Origin: Pseudomonadota bacterium
Lineage (GTDB): Bacteria > Pseudomonadota > Alphaproteobacteria > Reyranellales > Reyranellaceae
Reading direction: 5' to 3'
Assembly: GCA_020160955.1 (NCBI GenBank)
Contig: JAIUOX010000041.1
Span: forward strand, 1-38,521
DNA: 38,521 bases
The notes under the pieces are model-generated. The model saw nothing but the letters and a program-made list of their open reading frames with translations, ran no database searches and was not told the DNA's origin. Shown one piece after another: positions 19,319-27,550 of the stretch; the stretch's first letter is position 1; every line of letters starts with the position of its first letter. Made by a program: the position numbers and the translations under genes.

Positions 19319-20572
19319 TCAGGCCTTCTTGTCCCACGGCGGCGACGGGTAGAGCGGCTTGGCCGAGGCCGCCGCCTGCGGGAACACGATCTCGAGCTTG
19401 CCCTTCTGGACCTGGCCGATGTAGCCGCCCAGCAGCAGCTCGTCGCCGTCGCCCTGCGGCGTGAACTTGATGCGGGCGTAGAAGGTCTCGAAGTCGGCGG
19501 CGGCCAGCGCGTCGCGCACCGCCTCCGGGTTGGTGCTCTTGGCCGCCTGCATGGCCATCACGTAGGTCTCGATGCAGGCCGCCGCGCCGGCCACGTGGTA
19601 GGCGATCGGGCGCGTGAACTTGCTCTTGTAGTACTCGACGAACTTCTTGGAATCGCCGAAGAACTTGTCCTTGAAGGACACGTTCTCGTCCCAGTAGGTC
19701 GAGCAGCACAGGTACTCGGCGTTCTTGCCCAGCGCCTCGCGGAACGAGGCGAGCTGCGGCCCGAGGCCCTGGAACAGCAGCTTCACGTTGGTGTTGGTCG
19801 CCACCATCTGCCGGGCGATCAGCAGCGAGTCCTGGTCGTGCATGACGCAGACCAGCAGGTCCGGCGTCTTGGAGCGGATCGAGCCCAGGACGCTCGACAC
19901 GTCGGTCACCTTGGCCGGCAATTCGTAGCCCTCGATGCGCTTCAGGCCGGCGGCGTCGCACGAGTTCCGCACGCCCTCCGCCGCGGTCTTGGAGAAGGCG
20001 TCGTTGGTCCAGATCACCGAGTAGGTCTCGGGCTTGGGATCCAGCGACTTGAACATCGCCGCGGTCGCCGCGAACTGCCGGGTGGCGCGCGGGAACATGC
20101 CGAAGACGTACTTGTAGCCCTTGGTGAAGATGGCGTCGGAGCCGCCGCCGGTCTGCACCATCGGCTTCTTGGCGCGGTCGGTGATGGCCGCCGTCGGCAG
20201 CACGATGTTGGAGCCGAATGAGCCGAGGAAGAAGTTCGTGCCCTCGTCGAGCTGGCGCTGGATAAGCGTGGTGGCGCGGGCCGGGTCGGACGCGTCGTCG
20301 AACAGCTTGAGCTCGAGCTTGTACTTCTCGCCCGCGATCTCGACGCCGCCCAGCACGTCGTTCATGTAGCTGACGGCCGTGATGTAGCCGTTGTTGACGT
20401 TGAGGCCGGTCTCGGCGGCCGCGCCGGTCAGCGGCACCGAGCCGCCGATCACCAGCGTCTTGGCCTGCGCCTCGGCGCGGCGGACGAAGGGCGCCCCGAG
20501 GGTGGCCGCGCCGAGCGCGACACCGAACTGCGAAACCACGCGTCGACGGGTGGTGTTCATCCGCGGTGCCAT
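19319..20572 (-). CDS. livJ: Periplasmic substrate-binding protein of Liv/amide-type ABC importer
   Basis: The product is 417 aa. The twin-arginine-like signal TTRRRVVSQFGVALGAATLGAPFVRRAEA ends at about residue 35. The mature part is a type 1 periplasmic binding protein: IGGSVPLTGAAAETGLNVNNGYITAVSYMND, FDDASDPARATTLIQRQLDEG, GSFGSNIVLPTAAI, and YHVAGAAACIETYVMAMQAA. Members bind branched-chain amino acids, amides, urea or aromatic compounds. The ligand here is unknown, and the symbol reflects position rather than proven specificity. MAPRMNTT offers two starts (20572 or 20560). It is first gene of livJHMG, divergent from the deacetylase pair. Confidence 0.88.
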   Translation of the reverse strand: MAPRMNTTRRRVVSQFGVALGAATLGAPFVRRAEAQAKTLVIGGSVPLTGAAAETGLNVNNGYITAVSYMNDVLGGVEIAGEKYKLELKLFDDASDPARATTLIQRQLDEGTNFFLGSFGSNIVLPTAAITDRAKKPMVQTGGGSDAIFTKGYKYVFGMFPRATRQFAATAAMFKSLDPKPETYSVIWTNDAFSKTAAEGVRNSCDAAGLKRIEGYELPAKVTDVSSVLGSIRSKTPDLLVCVMHDQDSLLIARQMVATNTNVKLLFQGLGPQLASFREALGKNAEYLCCSTYWDENVSFKDKFFGDSKKFVEYYKSKFTRPIAYHVAGAAACIETYVMAMQAAKSTNPEAVRDALAAADFETFYARIKFTPQGDGDELLLGGYIGQVQKGKLEIVFPQAAASAKPLYPSPPWDKKA

Positions 20573-20802
20573 GCCTGCCCCCTGTTTTCATCTCAACGGC
20601 CGCATCGAAGCTTAGGAGCGGGGGACCCGATGTCAACGCCGGCCCACGCTCCGCCGTCACGAAGCGAACCGGACGATGCAAGGTCGAGGCCATCTTGTGC
20701 CGATGCGAGGAACGGCAGGCCGTTTCGCCCTGCATCCCTCGTCCCTCCCGCAGACCGGCCCGGAGCGATACAGTCGGCGTTCTGCCTGAGGGAGGACTGG
20801 GA
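20573..20802. other. Divergent intergenic region between livJ and deacetylase genes
   Basis: These 230 bp hold the promoters of livJ (minus) and the deacetylase pair (plus). GGGAGGACTGGGA directly before 20803 is the ribosome site of the plus gene. I saw no clear operator, repeat or hairpin. Confidence 0.5.
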
Positions 20803-21696
20803 ATGGACACCTCGACCGGGATCGCGTCGGACCTCGACGGCGACATCGCCGCCCTGAAGGCCGGCGCCGCCGCGAGCGATGCCAGCCACCGGCGGCTGCC
20901 GCGCATCGAGTGGCCCGAAGGTACGCGCATGGCGGTGAACTTCACGGCCGACTTCGACGCCATGCTGCTGCGGCGCCTGTTCAACGAGCCGCCGTCGCAG
21001 CTCGCCAAGGGCGAGTTCGGCGGCCGGGTCGGCATCTGGCGCCTGGTCGAACTGTTCGACAGCCACGGCATCAAGGCGACGATCTTCACCCCCGGCCGCA
21101 TCTGCGAACTCTACCCGCGGGCGGTGCGGGCGGCGGCCGACAGCGGCCACGAGATTGCCGACCACATGTGGGAGCACCAGGTGCCCAAGGATCGTGCCCT
21201 CGAGCGCGACCACCTGCGCAAGGCCAAGGCAGCGCTCGAAAAGCTGACCGGCCGGGCGCCGGTCGGCACGCGCAGCTGGCACTCGCGCGACCTGCTGCTC
21301 GAGGAAGGCTTCCTCTACAACTCGCACGATTCGCTCGACGCCCTGCCGACCTGGGTGAGCGCCGCCGACGGGTCGGGCCCGCTGCTCAACCTGCCGTTCC
21401 ATTACGCGATCGACGACGCGATGTTCTTCAGCTTCGCCTGGCTGAACACCGAGAACGACGCCCAGCGCATGATGGACCCCGACCACGTCGAGGAGATCTG
21501 GTGGGATGCCTTCCTGCAGCAGTACCGGACCGGCGGCTACCTCAACATCTGCATGCACCCGTTCGTGTCGGGGCGCGCCCTGCGCATCGCCATGCTCGAT
21601 CGCCTGATCAACCGCATGAAGACGATGCCCGGCGTCTGGTTCCCGACCTGCGAGCAGGTCGCCCGGCATGTCGTGTCCCGCCACCCGTTCCGCTGA
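20803..21696 (+). CDS. NodB-type polysaccharide deacetylase / allantoinase-like protein (copy 1)
   Basis: The product is 297 aa, a single NodB-homology (CE4-like) barrel. ADFDAM (~residues 49-54) corresponds to the first motif with the catalytic/metal Asp, GIKATIFTPGRICELYPRAVRAAADSGHEIADHMWEH (~90-127) to motif 2 with the metal histidines, and GTRSWHSRDLLLEEGFLYNSHDS to motif 3. NICMHPFVSGR near the C-terminus carries the late His. Such proteins include chitin/peptidoglycan deacetylases and the PuuE-type allantoinase. No signal peptide is seen, so it is probably cytoplasmic, favouring a small-molecule amidohydrolase. It shares its layout with the next gene, 8 bp downstream. Confidence 0.85.
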   Translation: MDTSTGIASDLDGDIAALKAGAAASDASHRRLPRIEWPEGTRMAVNFTADFDAMLLRRLFNEPPSQLAKGEFGGRVGIWRLVELFDSHGIKATIFTPGRICELYPRAVRAAADSGHEIADHMWEHQVPKDRALERDHLRKAKAALEKLTGRAPVGTRSWHSRDLLLEEGFLYNSHDSLDALPTWVSAADGSGPLLNLPFHYAIDDAMFFSFAWLNTENDAQRMMDPDHVEEIWWDAFLQQYRTGGYLNICMHPFVSGRALRIAMLDRLINRMKTMPGVWFPTCEQVARHVVSRHPFR

Positions 21697-21704
21697 GGTC
21701 CGCC

Positions 21705-22643
21705 ATGCCCTGGAAAGAGCGCTACACGATCAGCGACGAACGCACCCTGCCCGACGCCGAGGTGCGCTGGCCCGACGGCAGGCGCTGCGCCTTCCGCATC
21801 GTCGTCGACCTCGCCCCGACGAGCGGCCCCGACGGCATCACCCCGGCCGACCTCGCCACCCCGGAGGCCTACTTCGGCCGGCACGGCGGGCTCGACGCGC
21901 TGCTCGGCGTGCTCGAGCGGCGCGGCCTTCCGGCGACCTTCGCGGTGCCCGCGGTGATCGCCGAGATCATGCCCGACACGGTGCGCCGCCTGCGCGACGC
22001 CGGCCACGAGATCGCCGCGCACGGCTTCAAGCACGAGGACGTGAGCCGGCTGCCGCGCGACGCGGAGAAGGCACGCCTCGCCCGCACGACCGAGATCATC
22101 GCACGCATCGCCGGCGAGCGTCCGACCGGCTGGTTCTCGCTGGCCCGCCCGGGCGACAAGTTCGCCGGCGGCGCGGTCAGCCCGCATACCATCGACCTGC
22201 TGGTCGAGGCCGGCTACGACTACTTCGGCAACGGCTTGGCCGACGACATCCCGCACTACTGGGTGAGCGACTTCGCCAGCCGCCGCAACATCCTCGCCCT
22301 GCCCTACTACTATCACTACGACGACCAGTTCTTCCTGCTTTTCCCCAAGAAGGGGACAGGACTCGAGAACCCCGGCGCCCTCGAGCGCAACTGGCGGGCC
22401 GAGCTCGACGCGCAGTACAAGCGCGGCAGACAGTTCTCGATGGTGCTGCACCCGCACGCCATCGGCTGGCCGAACCGCCTGCAGGTGCTCGAACGCTTCC
22501 TCGACCACGCCGCATCGCTGCCGGGCCTGTGGGTGGCAACCAGCGCGGCCTGCGCGAAGCATTGGCTGGCGACCTTCCCGGCCGCGACCCACCTCAGGCT
22601 CGAACCGTCGATCTGGCAGGACTATCCCGGCAGCCTCAGCTGA
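21705..22643 (+). CDS. NodB-type polysaccharide deacetylase / allantoinase-like protein (copy 2)
   Basis: The product is 312 aa with the same fold as its upstream neighbour. FRIVVDLAPTSGPDG is motif 1 (Asp at ~residue 35), GLPATFAVPAVIAEIMPDTVRRLRDAGHEIAAHGFKHED motif 2 with H-x-x-x-H, and PTGWFSLARPGDKF replaces the usual RxPxG of motif 3. SMVLHPHAIGWPNR near residue 250 is the late His motif. The two copies have diverged strongly, so they probably act on different substrates or different steps. No signal peptide is visible. Its stop is 6 bp from the convergent dehydrogenase's stop. Confidence 0.85.
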   Translation: MPWKERYTISDERTLPDAEVRWPDGRRCAFRIVVDLAPTSGPDGITPADLATPEAYFGRHGGLDALLGVLERRGLPATFAVPAVIAEIMPDTVRRLRDAGHEIAAHGFKHEDVSRLPRDAEKARLARTTEIIARIAGERPTGWFSLARPGDKFAGGAVSPHTIDLLVEAGYDYFGNGLADDIPHYWVSDFASRRNILALPYYYHYDDQFFLLFPKKGTGLENPGALERNWRAELDAQYKRGRQFSMVLHPHAIGWPNRLQVLERFLDHAASLPGLWVATSAACAKHWLATFPAATHLRLEPSIWQDYPGSLS

Positions 22644-22649
22644 CGGAGC

Positions 22650-23552
22650 CTAGCCCGCCGCCGCGAGGTCGATGGCGCGGCGGTACATGGTCATCGCCGC
22701 TTCCGGCGTGTTGTAGCCGGCGTGCGCGGTCAGCGTGACGTTGGCCTCGCGCAGCAGCGGCTCCTCGGGGCCGACCGGCTCGCGGGAGTAAACGTCGGTC
22801 GCGTAGTGGCCGACCTGCCCCGAGGCGAGCGCCGCCAGCAGCGCCGGCTCGTCGACCACGCCCGCCCGCGCGGTGTTGACCACGATCACGCCGCGCTTCG
22901 TCTTCACGATCTTCGCGGCATCGAGGAAGCCGCGTGTCTGGTCGTTGAGACCGAGGTGCAGGCTGATCACGTCGGACCGCGCCAGCAGCTCGTCGAGCCC
23001 GACCAGCGGCACCGCCTCGCCGCCGCGCGGCGAGCGGTTCCAGGCGACCACCTGCAGCCCGACGCCCGAGGCGATCCGCGCCATCTCGCGGCCGATGCCG
23101 CCCAGCCCGACCACGCCCAGCGTCTTGCCGCGCAGTTCCATGCCCTGCATCGGCCGCCAGCCGCCGGTCTTCATCAGCGCGTGCATGGTGCCGATGTGGC
23201 GCGCCGCGGCGAACACCAGGCCCATCGCGTGCTCGGCCACCGTGGTGTCGCCGTAGCCCGAGATCGTCGAGACCTTGATGCCGAGCCGGGCCGCCGCCGC
23301 GAGGTCGACGAAGCTGGCCGCGCCGGTGCCGAGGAAGACGATGTGCCGGAGATCGGGGCAGCGCTTCAGCGTCTCCTCGGTGAAGTAGGTCGCGTCGTTG
23401 ATGACGGTGTCGTAGCCGGCCACGACGGCGGGAACGGCATCGCCCTCGACCGGTCCCATGTTGACGTCGACCGGGATGTCGGACGGCTTGTGCACGCGCT
23501 TCCACACCGGGTCGATGTCGGGCGTCGAGTCGATGAACAGGGTCTTGGGCAT
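22650..23552 (-). CDS. D-2-hydroxyacid dehydrogenase (NAD-binding)
   Basis: The product is 300 aa, start at 23552. The NAD-binding motif GLGGIGREMARI is at 149-160. The catalytic triad of the family is present: R229 (NTARAGVVDE), E258 (YSREPV) and H277 (TAHAGYNT). It interconverts a 2-hydroxyacid and a 2-oxoacid with NAD(P)H in the cytoplasm. It is the last gene of the pot operon, 14 bp after the FAD oxidase, and would reduce or oxidise the oxoacid released from the imported compound. Substrate not readable. The same frame stays open far upstream through the oxidase and permease genes, but that part is not coding. Confidence 0.92.
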   Translation of the reverse strand: MPKTLFIDSTPDIDPVWKRVHKPSDIPVDVNMGPVEGDAVPAVVAGYDTVINDATYFTEETLKRCPDLRHIVFLGTGAASFVDLAAAARLGIKVSTISGYGDTTVAEHAMGLVFAAARHIGTMHALMKTGGWRPMQGMELRGKTLGVVGLGGIGREMARIASGVGLQVVAWNRSPRGGEAVPLVGLDELLARSDVISLHLGLNDQTRGFLDAAKIVKTKRGVIVVNTARAGVVDEPALLAALASGQVGHYATDVYSREPVGPEEPLLREANVTLTAHAGYNTPEAAMTMYRRAIDLAAAG

Positions 23553-23566
23553 CGGCGGCCTCCGGC

Positions 23567-24907
23567 TCAGGCGGTGAACCGATCCCACCAGTCGCGCGTG
23601 CGGTACCACGCGCCGACCAACGGGAGGAACCACGGGTTGCCGCCATACAGCGGCACGGTCGGGAAGGGCTGGCCGTCGAACGCATTGATCGGCGCGTTCG
23701 ACCCGCCGGCGATCTTCCGGGCCGTCTGGTAGCCCAGGTAGGACATCATCGCCACGCCCGACCCGTTGCAGGCCATCAGGTAGTGCATGCCCTGCTCGGT
23801 GCCCATGTGCGGCAGGAAATCGAAGGCGAAGGCGACGTTGCCGGTCCAGGCATGGGTCACCTTGGTGCCCTTGAGCTGTGGCCAGCGCTCCAGCATGTAG
23901 CCGTGCAGCACCGGCGCGCTGACTTCCGGCGTGACCTGCGTGAAGCGGGCGCGGCCGCCGAAGATCACGCGCTTGTCGTCGGGCGAGCGCCGGTAGTAGC
24001 AGAGCACCCGCTTGGTATCGCTGACCACCCGCCCCTTGGGGATCAGGCTGCGGACGAGGTCCTCGGGCAGTTCCTCGGTGGCGATGATGTGGCTCGCCAC
24101 CGGCACCAGGCGGCGCTTCAGGGTCGGCGTGAGGTCGCCGGTGTAGCCGTTGGTGGCGATCACCACCTCGCGCGCCTCGATCGGGCCCTTGCTGGTCAGC
24201 ACGGTGAAGCCGCCGCCGGCCTCGCGGCCCTTGCGCTCGATCTTCTCGGCGTCGCAGTTGGCGCACAGCCGCGCGCCGGCCCGGTGGGCCGCCTGCAGCA
24301 GGCCGCCGTAGTACAGCGCCGGGTGCAGCTGGCCCGTGCGCTCCACGACCATGCCACCGTAGTAGTAGTCCGAGGCGATCTCCTCGCGCTGGCGCTCGCG
24401 CGGGACCATGTAGGTGCCGAGCGCGGCCTCGGCGTTGTAGGTGGCGACCTTGGCCGCCTGCTCGGCATAGTGCCGTGGCGTGAAGGCGCCGCTGAAGCGG
24501 CCGCTCATGCGCCAATGGCAATCGATCTTCTCGCGCTGGATGACGGTCTCGACCTGGGTGAGCGAGTCGGCGGCGTCGCTCAGCATGCGCGCCATCACCT
24601 TCTTCCACTCCTCGGGATCGGACCGCACGCCCTTGCCGGAGAATCCCTTGCCGAGCGTCGTGCCGCCGCTGACGCCACCGCCGTTGCGCGTGCTGGCGCC
24701 GTCGCCGAAGGCGCCGCGCTCCAGAACCGTGACCTCGACGCCCGAGCGGGCGAGCTCGAGCGCTGTCGACAGGCCGCCATAGCCGGCGCCGACCACCAGC
24801 ACGTCGGTCTTGCGCGGCGGGTCCTGTGACAGCTCGGTGTTGGGATGCCACCACTCCCACCACCACGGCATCGCCTTGAAGTCCTTGTGGAACACCGACT
24901 CGGCCAT
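23567..24907 (-). CDS. FAD-dependent amine/amino acid oxidase (DAO family, PuuB-like)
   Basis: The product is 446 aa. The N-terminal segment MPWWWEWWHPNTEL is typical of gamma-glutamylputrescine oxidase-like proteins. The FAD dinucleotide-binding motif is TDVLVVGAGYGGLSTALELARSGVEVTVLERG (~34-65), followed by STRNGGGVSGG. Later come the ATNGYTG site (~250) and GNVAFAFDFLPHMG (~365). It would oxidise the C-N bond of an amine or amino acid, releasing an aldehyde or oxoacid, ammonia and H2O2. It directly follows potC with 9 bp between them and shares the polyamine-type operon, favouring a polyamine-related or similar amine substrate. Confidence 0.9.
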   Translation of the reverse strand: MAESVFHKDFKAMPWWWEWWHPNTELSQDPPRKTDVLVVGAGYGGLSTALELARSGVEVTVLERGAFGDGASTRNGGGVSGGTTLGKGFSGKGVRSDPEEWKKVMARMLSDAADSLTQVETVIQREKIDCHWRMSGRFSGAFTPRHYAEQAAKVATYNAEAALGTYMVPRERQREEIASDYYYGGMVVERTGQLHPALYYGGLLQAAHRAGARLCANCDAEKIERKGREAGGGFTVLTSKGPIEAREVVIATNGYTGDLTPTLKRRLVPVASHIIATEELPEDLVRSLIPKGRVVSDTKRVLCYYRRSPDDKRVIFGGRARFTQVTPEVSAPVLHGYMLERWPQLKGTKVTHAWTGNVAFAFDFLPHMGTEQGMHYLMACNGSGVAMMSYLGYQTARKIAGGSNAPINAFDGQPFPTVPLYGGNPWFLPLVGAWYRTRDWWDRFTA

Positions 24908-24916
24908 GCCGTCCTC

Positions 24917-25708
24917 CTAGCGCGCGCTGTCCCGCAGTCCCCGGCCGAACCGGCCGATCAGGACGAGGACGATCGATACCAGCAGGATCTGGATCACCGA
25001 CACGGCGGCGATCGTCGGATCGATCTCCATCAGGATATTGTCGAACATCTTCTTGGGAAGCGTCATGTTGGTGCCGGCGAGGAACAGCGCGACGACCAGC
25101 TCGTCGAACGACGAGATGAAGGCGAGCAGCCCGGCCGAGACCAGGCTGGGGCGCAGCAACGGCAACGTCACGCGGGCCAGCGTCCGCCAGCGGCTGGCGC
25201 CCAGCCCCTCCGCCGCCTGCTCGAGCGCGCGATCGAAGTCGCGCAGGCCGGCCGACAGGACCAGCACCACGAAGGGAAGCGCCAGCACCGTGTGGGCCAG
25301 CACCAGCCCGTACCAGGTGCCGATCAGCTTCAGCTTGGCGAAGATGCCGTAGACCGACACCGACAGGATGATGGTCGGCACGATCATCGGGGCCAGCGCG
25401 AGGCGATCGACCAGGGCGCGCCCGCGGAAACGGCCGCGCACCAGGCTGAAGGCCAGCGGCACGCCGAGCAGCAGCGCCAGCGCCGCCGTGCCGCAGCCGA
25501 CGGTGATCGAGCGCCAGGTGGCGTCGATCCACTGCGGATCGTCGAGGTAACGCTCGTACCACTGCCACGACAGGCCGGGCGGCGGGAACTGCAGGTAGGG
25601 CGCCGAACTCAGAGAGATCGGGAACACCACGAGCAGCGGCAGCATCAGGAAGAAGTAGATCACGCCCACCGTCGCGGCGAGCAGGCGCCGGCCGGGCGAG
25701 CGCGTCAC
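24917..25708 (-). CDS. potC: Spermidine/putrescine-type ABC importer permease, PotC-like
   Basis: The product is 263 aa. The GTG start at 25708 overlaps the potB stop. About six membrane helices; EAA motif EQAAEGLGASRWRTLARVTLPLLRPSLVSAG (~170-200), followed by FISSFDELVVALFLAG, the PotC hallmark. It forms the inner-membrane pore with PotB. Adjacent to the oxidase gene. The family is sure; the exact substrate (polyamine, opine or amino acid derivative) is not. Confidence 0.93.
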   Translation of the reverse strand: MTRSPGRRLLAATVGVIYFFLMLPLLVVFPISLSSAPYLQFPPPGLSWQWYERYLDDPQWIDATWRSITVGCGTAALALLLGVPLAFSLVRGRFRGRALVDRLALAPMIVPTIILSVSVYGIFAKLKLIGTWYGLVLAHTVLALPFVVLVLSAGLRDFDRALEQAAEGLGASRWRTLARVTLPLLRPSLVSAGLLAFISSFDELVVALFLAGTNMTLPKKMFDNILMEIDPTIAAVSVIQILLVSIVLVLIGRFGRGLRDSAR

Positions 25709-26517
25709 GACCGGGCCCCCTGCCCGCCCAGCCGCTGGGCGATGGCGTAGACCGCCAGGGTCGCCGCCAGCAGGACCGCCGACAGGGCGGCGGCGAAGGG
25801 CCAGTTCAGCGCCTCGCGCACCTGCTGCTCGATCAGCACGGCGATCATCATGACGCGGCCGCCACCGAGCAGCGCCGGCGTGATGAAGAAGCCGAGCGAC
25901 AGCACGAAGACCAGCACGGACCCGGCGAAGATGCCGTTCAGGGTCAGCGGCAGGTAGACGCGCCAGAAGATCCGTCCTGTCGAGGCGCCCAGCCCGGCCG
26001 CCGCCGCCACCACAGACGGATCGACCCGGCGTACCGCGCCGTAGACCGGCAGCACCATGTAGGGCAGCAGGACGTGCACCATGCCGATCAGCACGCCGCT
26101 GAAATTGTGCAGCATCGGGATCGGGTCGCTGGTCAGGCCCGACTCCATCAATGTCCGGTTGATGACGCCGTTGCGTCCCAGCAGGACCATCCAGGCGTAG
26201 GTGCGTACGAGGACCGAGGTCCACAGCGGCAGCAGCACGAAGATGAACCCCAGCGTCGCCCAGAACGGCGTCGTGGTCGCCATCAGGAAGCCCACCGGGT
26301 AGCCGAGCAGCAGGCAGCACGCGGTCACCAGCAGGGCGATCTCGAACGTGTTCCACATGACGCGCAGGTACAGCCCCTCGCCGAGCGCCTTGGCGTACCA
26401 GTCGAGCGTACCGCCCTCGAGGCTGAAGGCCAGCATGCGCGCCACGGGAAACAGGAAGAAGACGAGGAGCAGCAGGAACGCCGGCAGCGCCGGCCACGGC
26501 CGGCTACTGGAAAACAT
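25705..26517 (-). CDS. potB: Spermidine/putrescine-type ABC importer permease, PotB-like
   Basis: The product is 270 aa from the ATG at 26517, which lies inside the 3' end of potA (14-bp overlap). A start at 26526 is also possible. It has a first helix PAFLLLLVFFLFPVARMLAFS, the PotB sequence LLPLWTSVLVRTYAWMVLLGRNGVIN, and the EAA loop AAAAGLGASTGRIFWRVYLPLTLNGIFAG. Then LGFFITPALLGGGRVMMIAVLIEQQV is the typical PotB C-terminal third. Inner-membrane subunit. An extended in-frame reading to 26691 runs through potA and is not real. Confidence 0.92.
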   Translation of the reverse strand: MFSSSRPWPALPAFLLLLVFFLFPVARMLAFSLEGGTLDWYAKALGEGLYLRVMWNTFEIALLVTACCLLLGYPVGFLMATTTPFWATLGFIFVLLPLWTSVLVRTYAWMVLLGRNGVINRTLMESGLTSDPIPMLHNFSGVLIGMVHVLLPYMVLPVYGAVRRVDPSVVAAAAGLGASTGRIFWRVYLPLTLNGIFAGSVLVFVLSLGFFITPALLGGGRVMMIAVLIEQQVREALNWPFAAALSAVLLAATLAVYAIAQRLGGQGARS

Positions 26518-27550
26518 GGATGGCATCCGGGTCGATCGCGACCTCCAGCCGGGCGCCCGGCACCGGCAGCGGCCCGCGCGCCGGCTGTCGCACCAGCAGT
26601 TCCATGCCGTCGTCGCAGGCCAGCCGCAGCTTGAAGGCGGTGCCGAGATAGACCGACTCGACGACGGCGCCCGCGAAGCGGTTGACGCCACCGGGCGCGA
26701 AACGCTCGGGCCGCATCAGCAGGCCGACGCGCTGGCCGACCGCCGTGCCCGGCGGCACCGCGATCCGGCGTCCGCCATCGACCGTCACCTCGCCCGGCGC
26801 GCTGACCGAGCCGTGGAACAGGTTGCTCTCGCCCACGAAGTCGGCGACGAAATCGTTGGCCGGCCGCTCGTAGATCTCGGTCGTGGTCGCGACCTGCTGG
26901 ATGGTGCCGCGGTTCATCACCGCGATGCGGTCGGACAGGACCAGCGCCTCTTCCTGGTCGTGGGTGATGAAGATGGTCGTCAGGCCGAGCTTGCGCTGCA
27001 GGCGGCGCACTTCCAGCTGCATGGTCTCGCGCAGCTTGCGGTCGAGGGCGCCGAACGGCTCGTCGAGCAGCAGCAGGCGGGGATTGAAGACGATGGCGCG
27101 GGCCAGCGCCACGCGCTGCTGCTGGCCGCCCGACAGCTGGCGCGGCAACCGCTGGCCGTAGCCGTCGAGCTCCACGGTCGCCAGCGCCTCGGCGACCCGG
27201 CGCTCGATCTCGGCGCGCGGCACGTTGCGCATCTCCAGCGGGAAGGCGACGTTGCCGTGGACCGTGAGATGGGGGAACAGCGCGTAGTTCTGGAACACCA
27301 TGCCGATGTCGCGCCGGGCCGGCGGCAGGGCGGTGATGTCGCTGTCGCCGGCCCGCACCGAGCCGGCATCGGGGGTCTCGAAGCCGGCCACGACCTTGAG
27401 CAGGGTCGTCTTGCCCGACCCGCTGGGTCCCAGGATGGTCAGCAATTCCCCGCGGGCGACCTTCAGGGAAACGCCGTCGAGCGCCACGACCTCGCCGAAG
27501 CGCTTGGTCACTCCCTCGATCAGGAGTTCCGACGAAGCCGAGTCGCTCAC
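26504..27550 (-). CDS. potA: Spermidine/putrescine-type ABC importer ATPase, PotA-like
   Basis: The product is 348 aa. The GTG at 27550 overlaps the potD stop. Walker A GPSGSGKTT (~residues 38-46), Q-loop VFQNYALFPHLTV, signature LSGGQQQRVALARAI, Walker B LLLLDEPFGALD, and switch His ITHDQEEAL. The C-terminal TOBE regulatory domain is at ~240-348 (MRPERFAPGG, GAVVESVYLGTAFKLRLAC). It energises PotB/PotC. The domain layout and length match PotA/FbpC-like subunits. Confidence 0.94.
   Translation of the reverse strand: MSDSASSELLIEGVTKRFGEVVALDGVSLKVARGELLTILGPSGSGKTTLLKVVAGFETPDAGSVRAGDSDITALPPARRDIGMVFQNYALFPHLTVHGNVAFPLEMRNVPRAEIERRVAEALATVELDGYGQRLPRQLSGGQQQRVALARAIVFNPRLLLLDEPFGALDRKLRETMQLEVRRLQRKLGLTTIFITHDQEEALVLSDRIAVMNRGTIQQVATTTEIYERPANDFVADFVGESNLFHGSVSAPGEVTVDGGRRIAVPPGTAVGQRVGLLMRPERFAPGGVNRFAGAVVESVYLGTAFKLRLACDDGMELLVRQPARGPLPVPGARLEVAIDPDAIHVFQ

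Noticed and set aside
22863..22876. TTGACCACGATCAC, a near match to the FixK box
   Set aside because: The last base of the second half-site is wrong, and it lies in the middle of the dehydrogenase coding region, not before a gene.
22650..25568. Single 972-codon minus frame that would fuse permease, oxidase and dehydrogenase regions
   Set aside because: Only the last 300 codons have family motifs. The upstream part is an out-of-frame reading of the oxidase and potC genes, which have good domains in their own frames.
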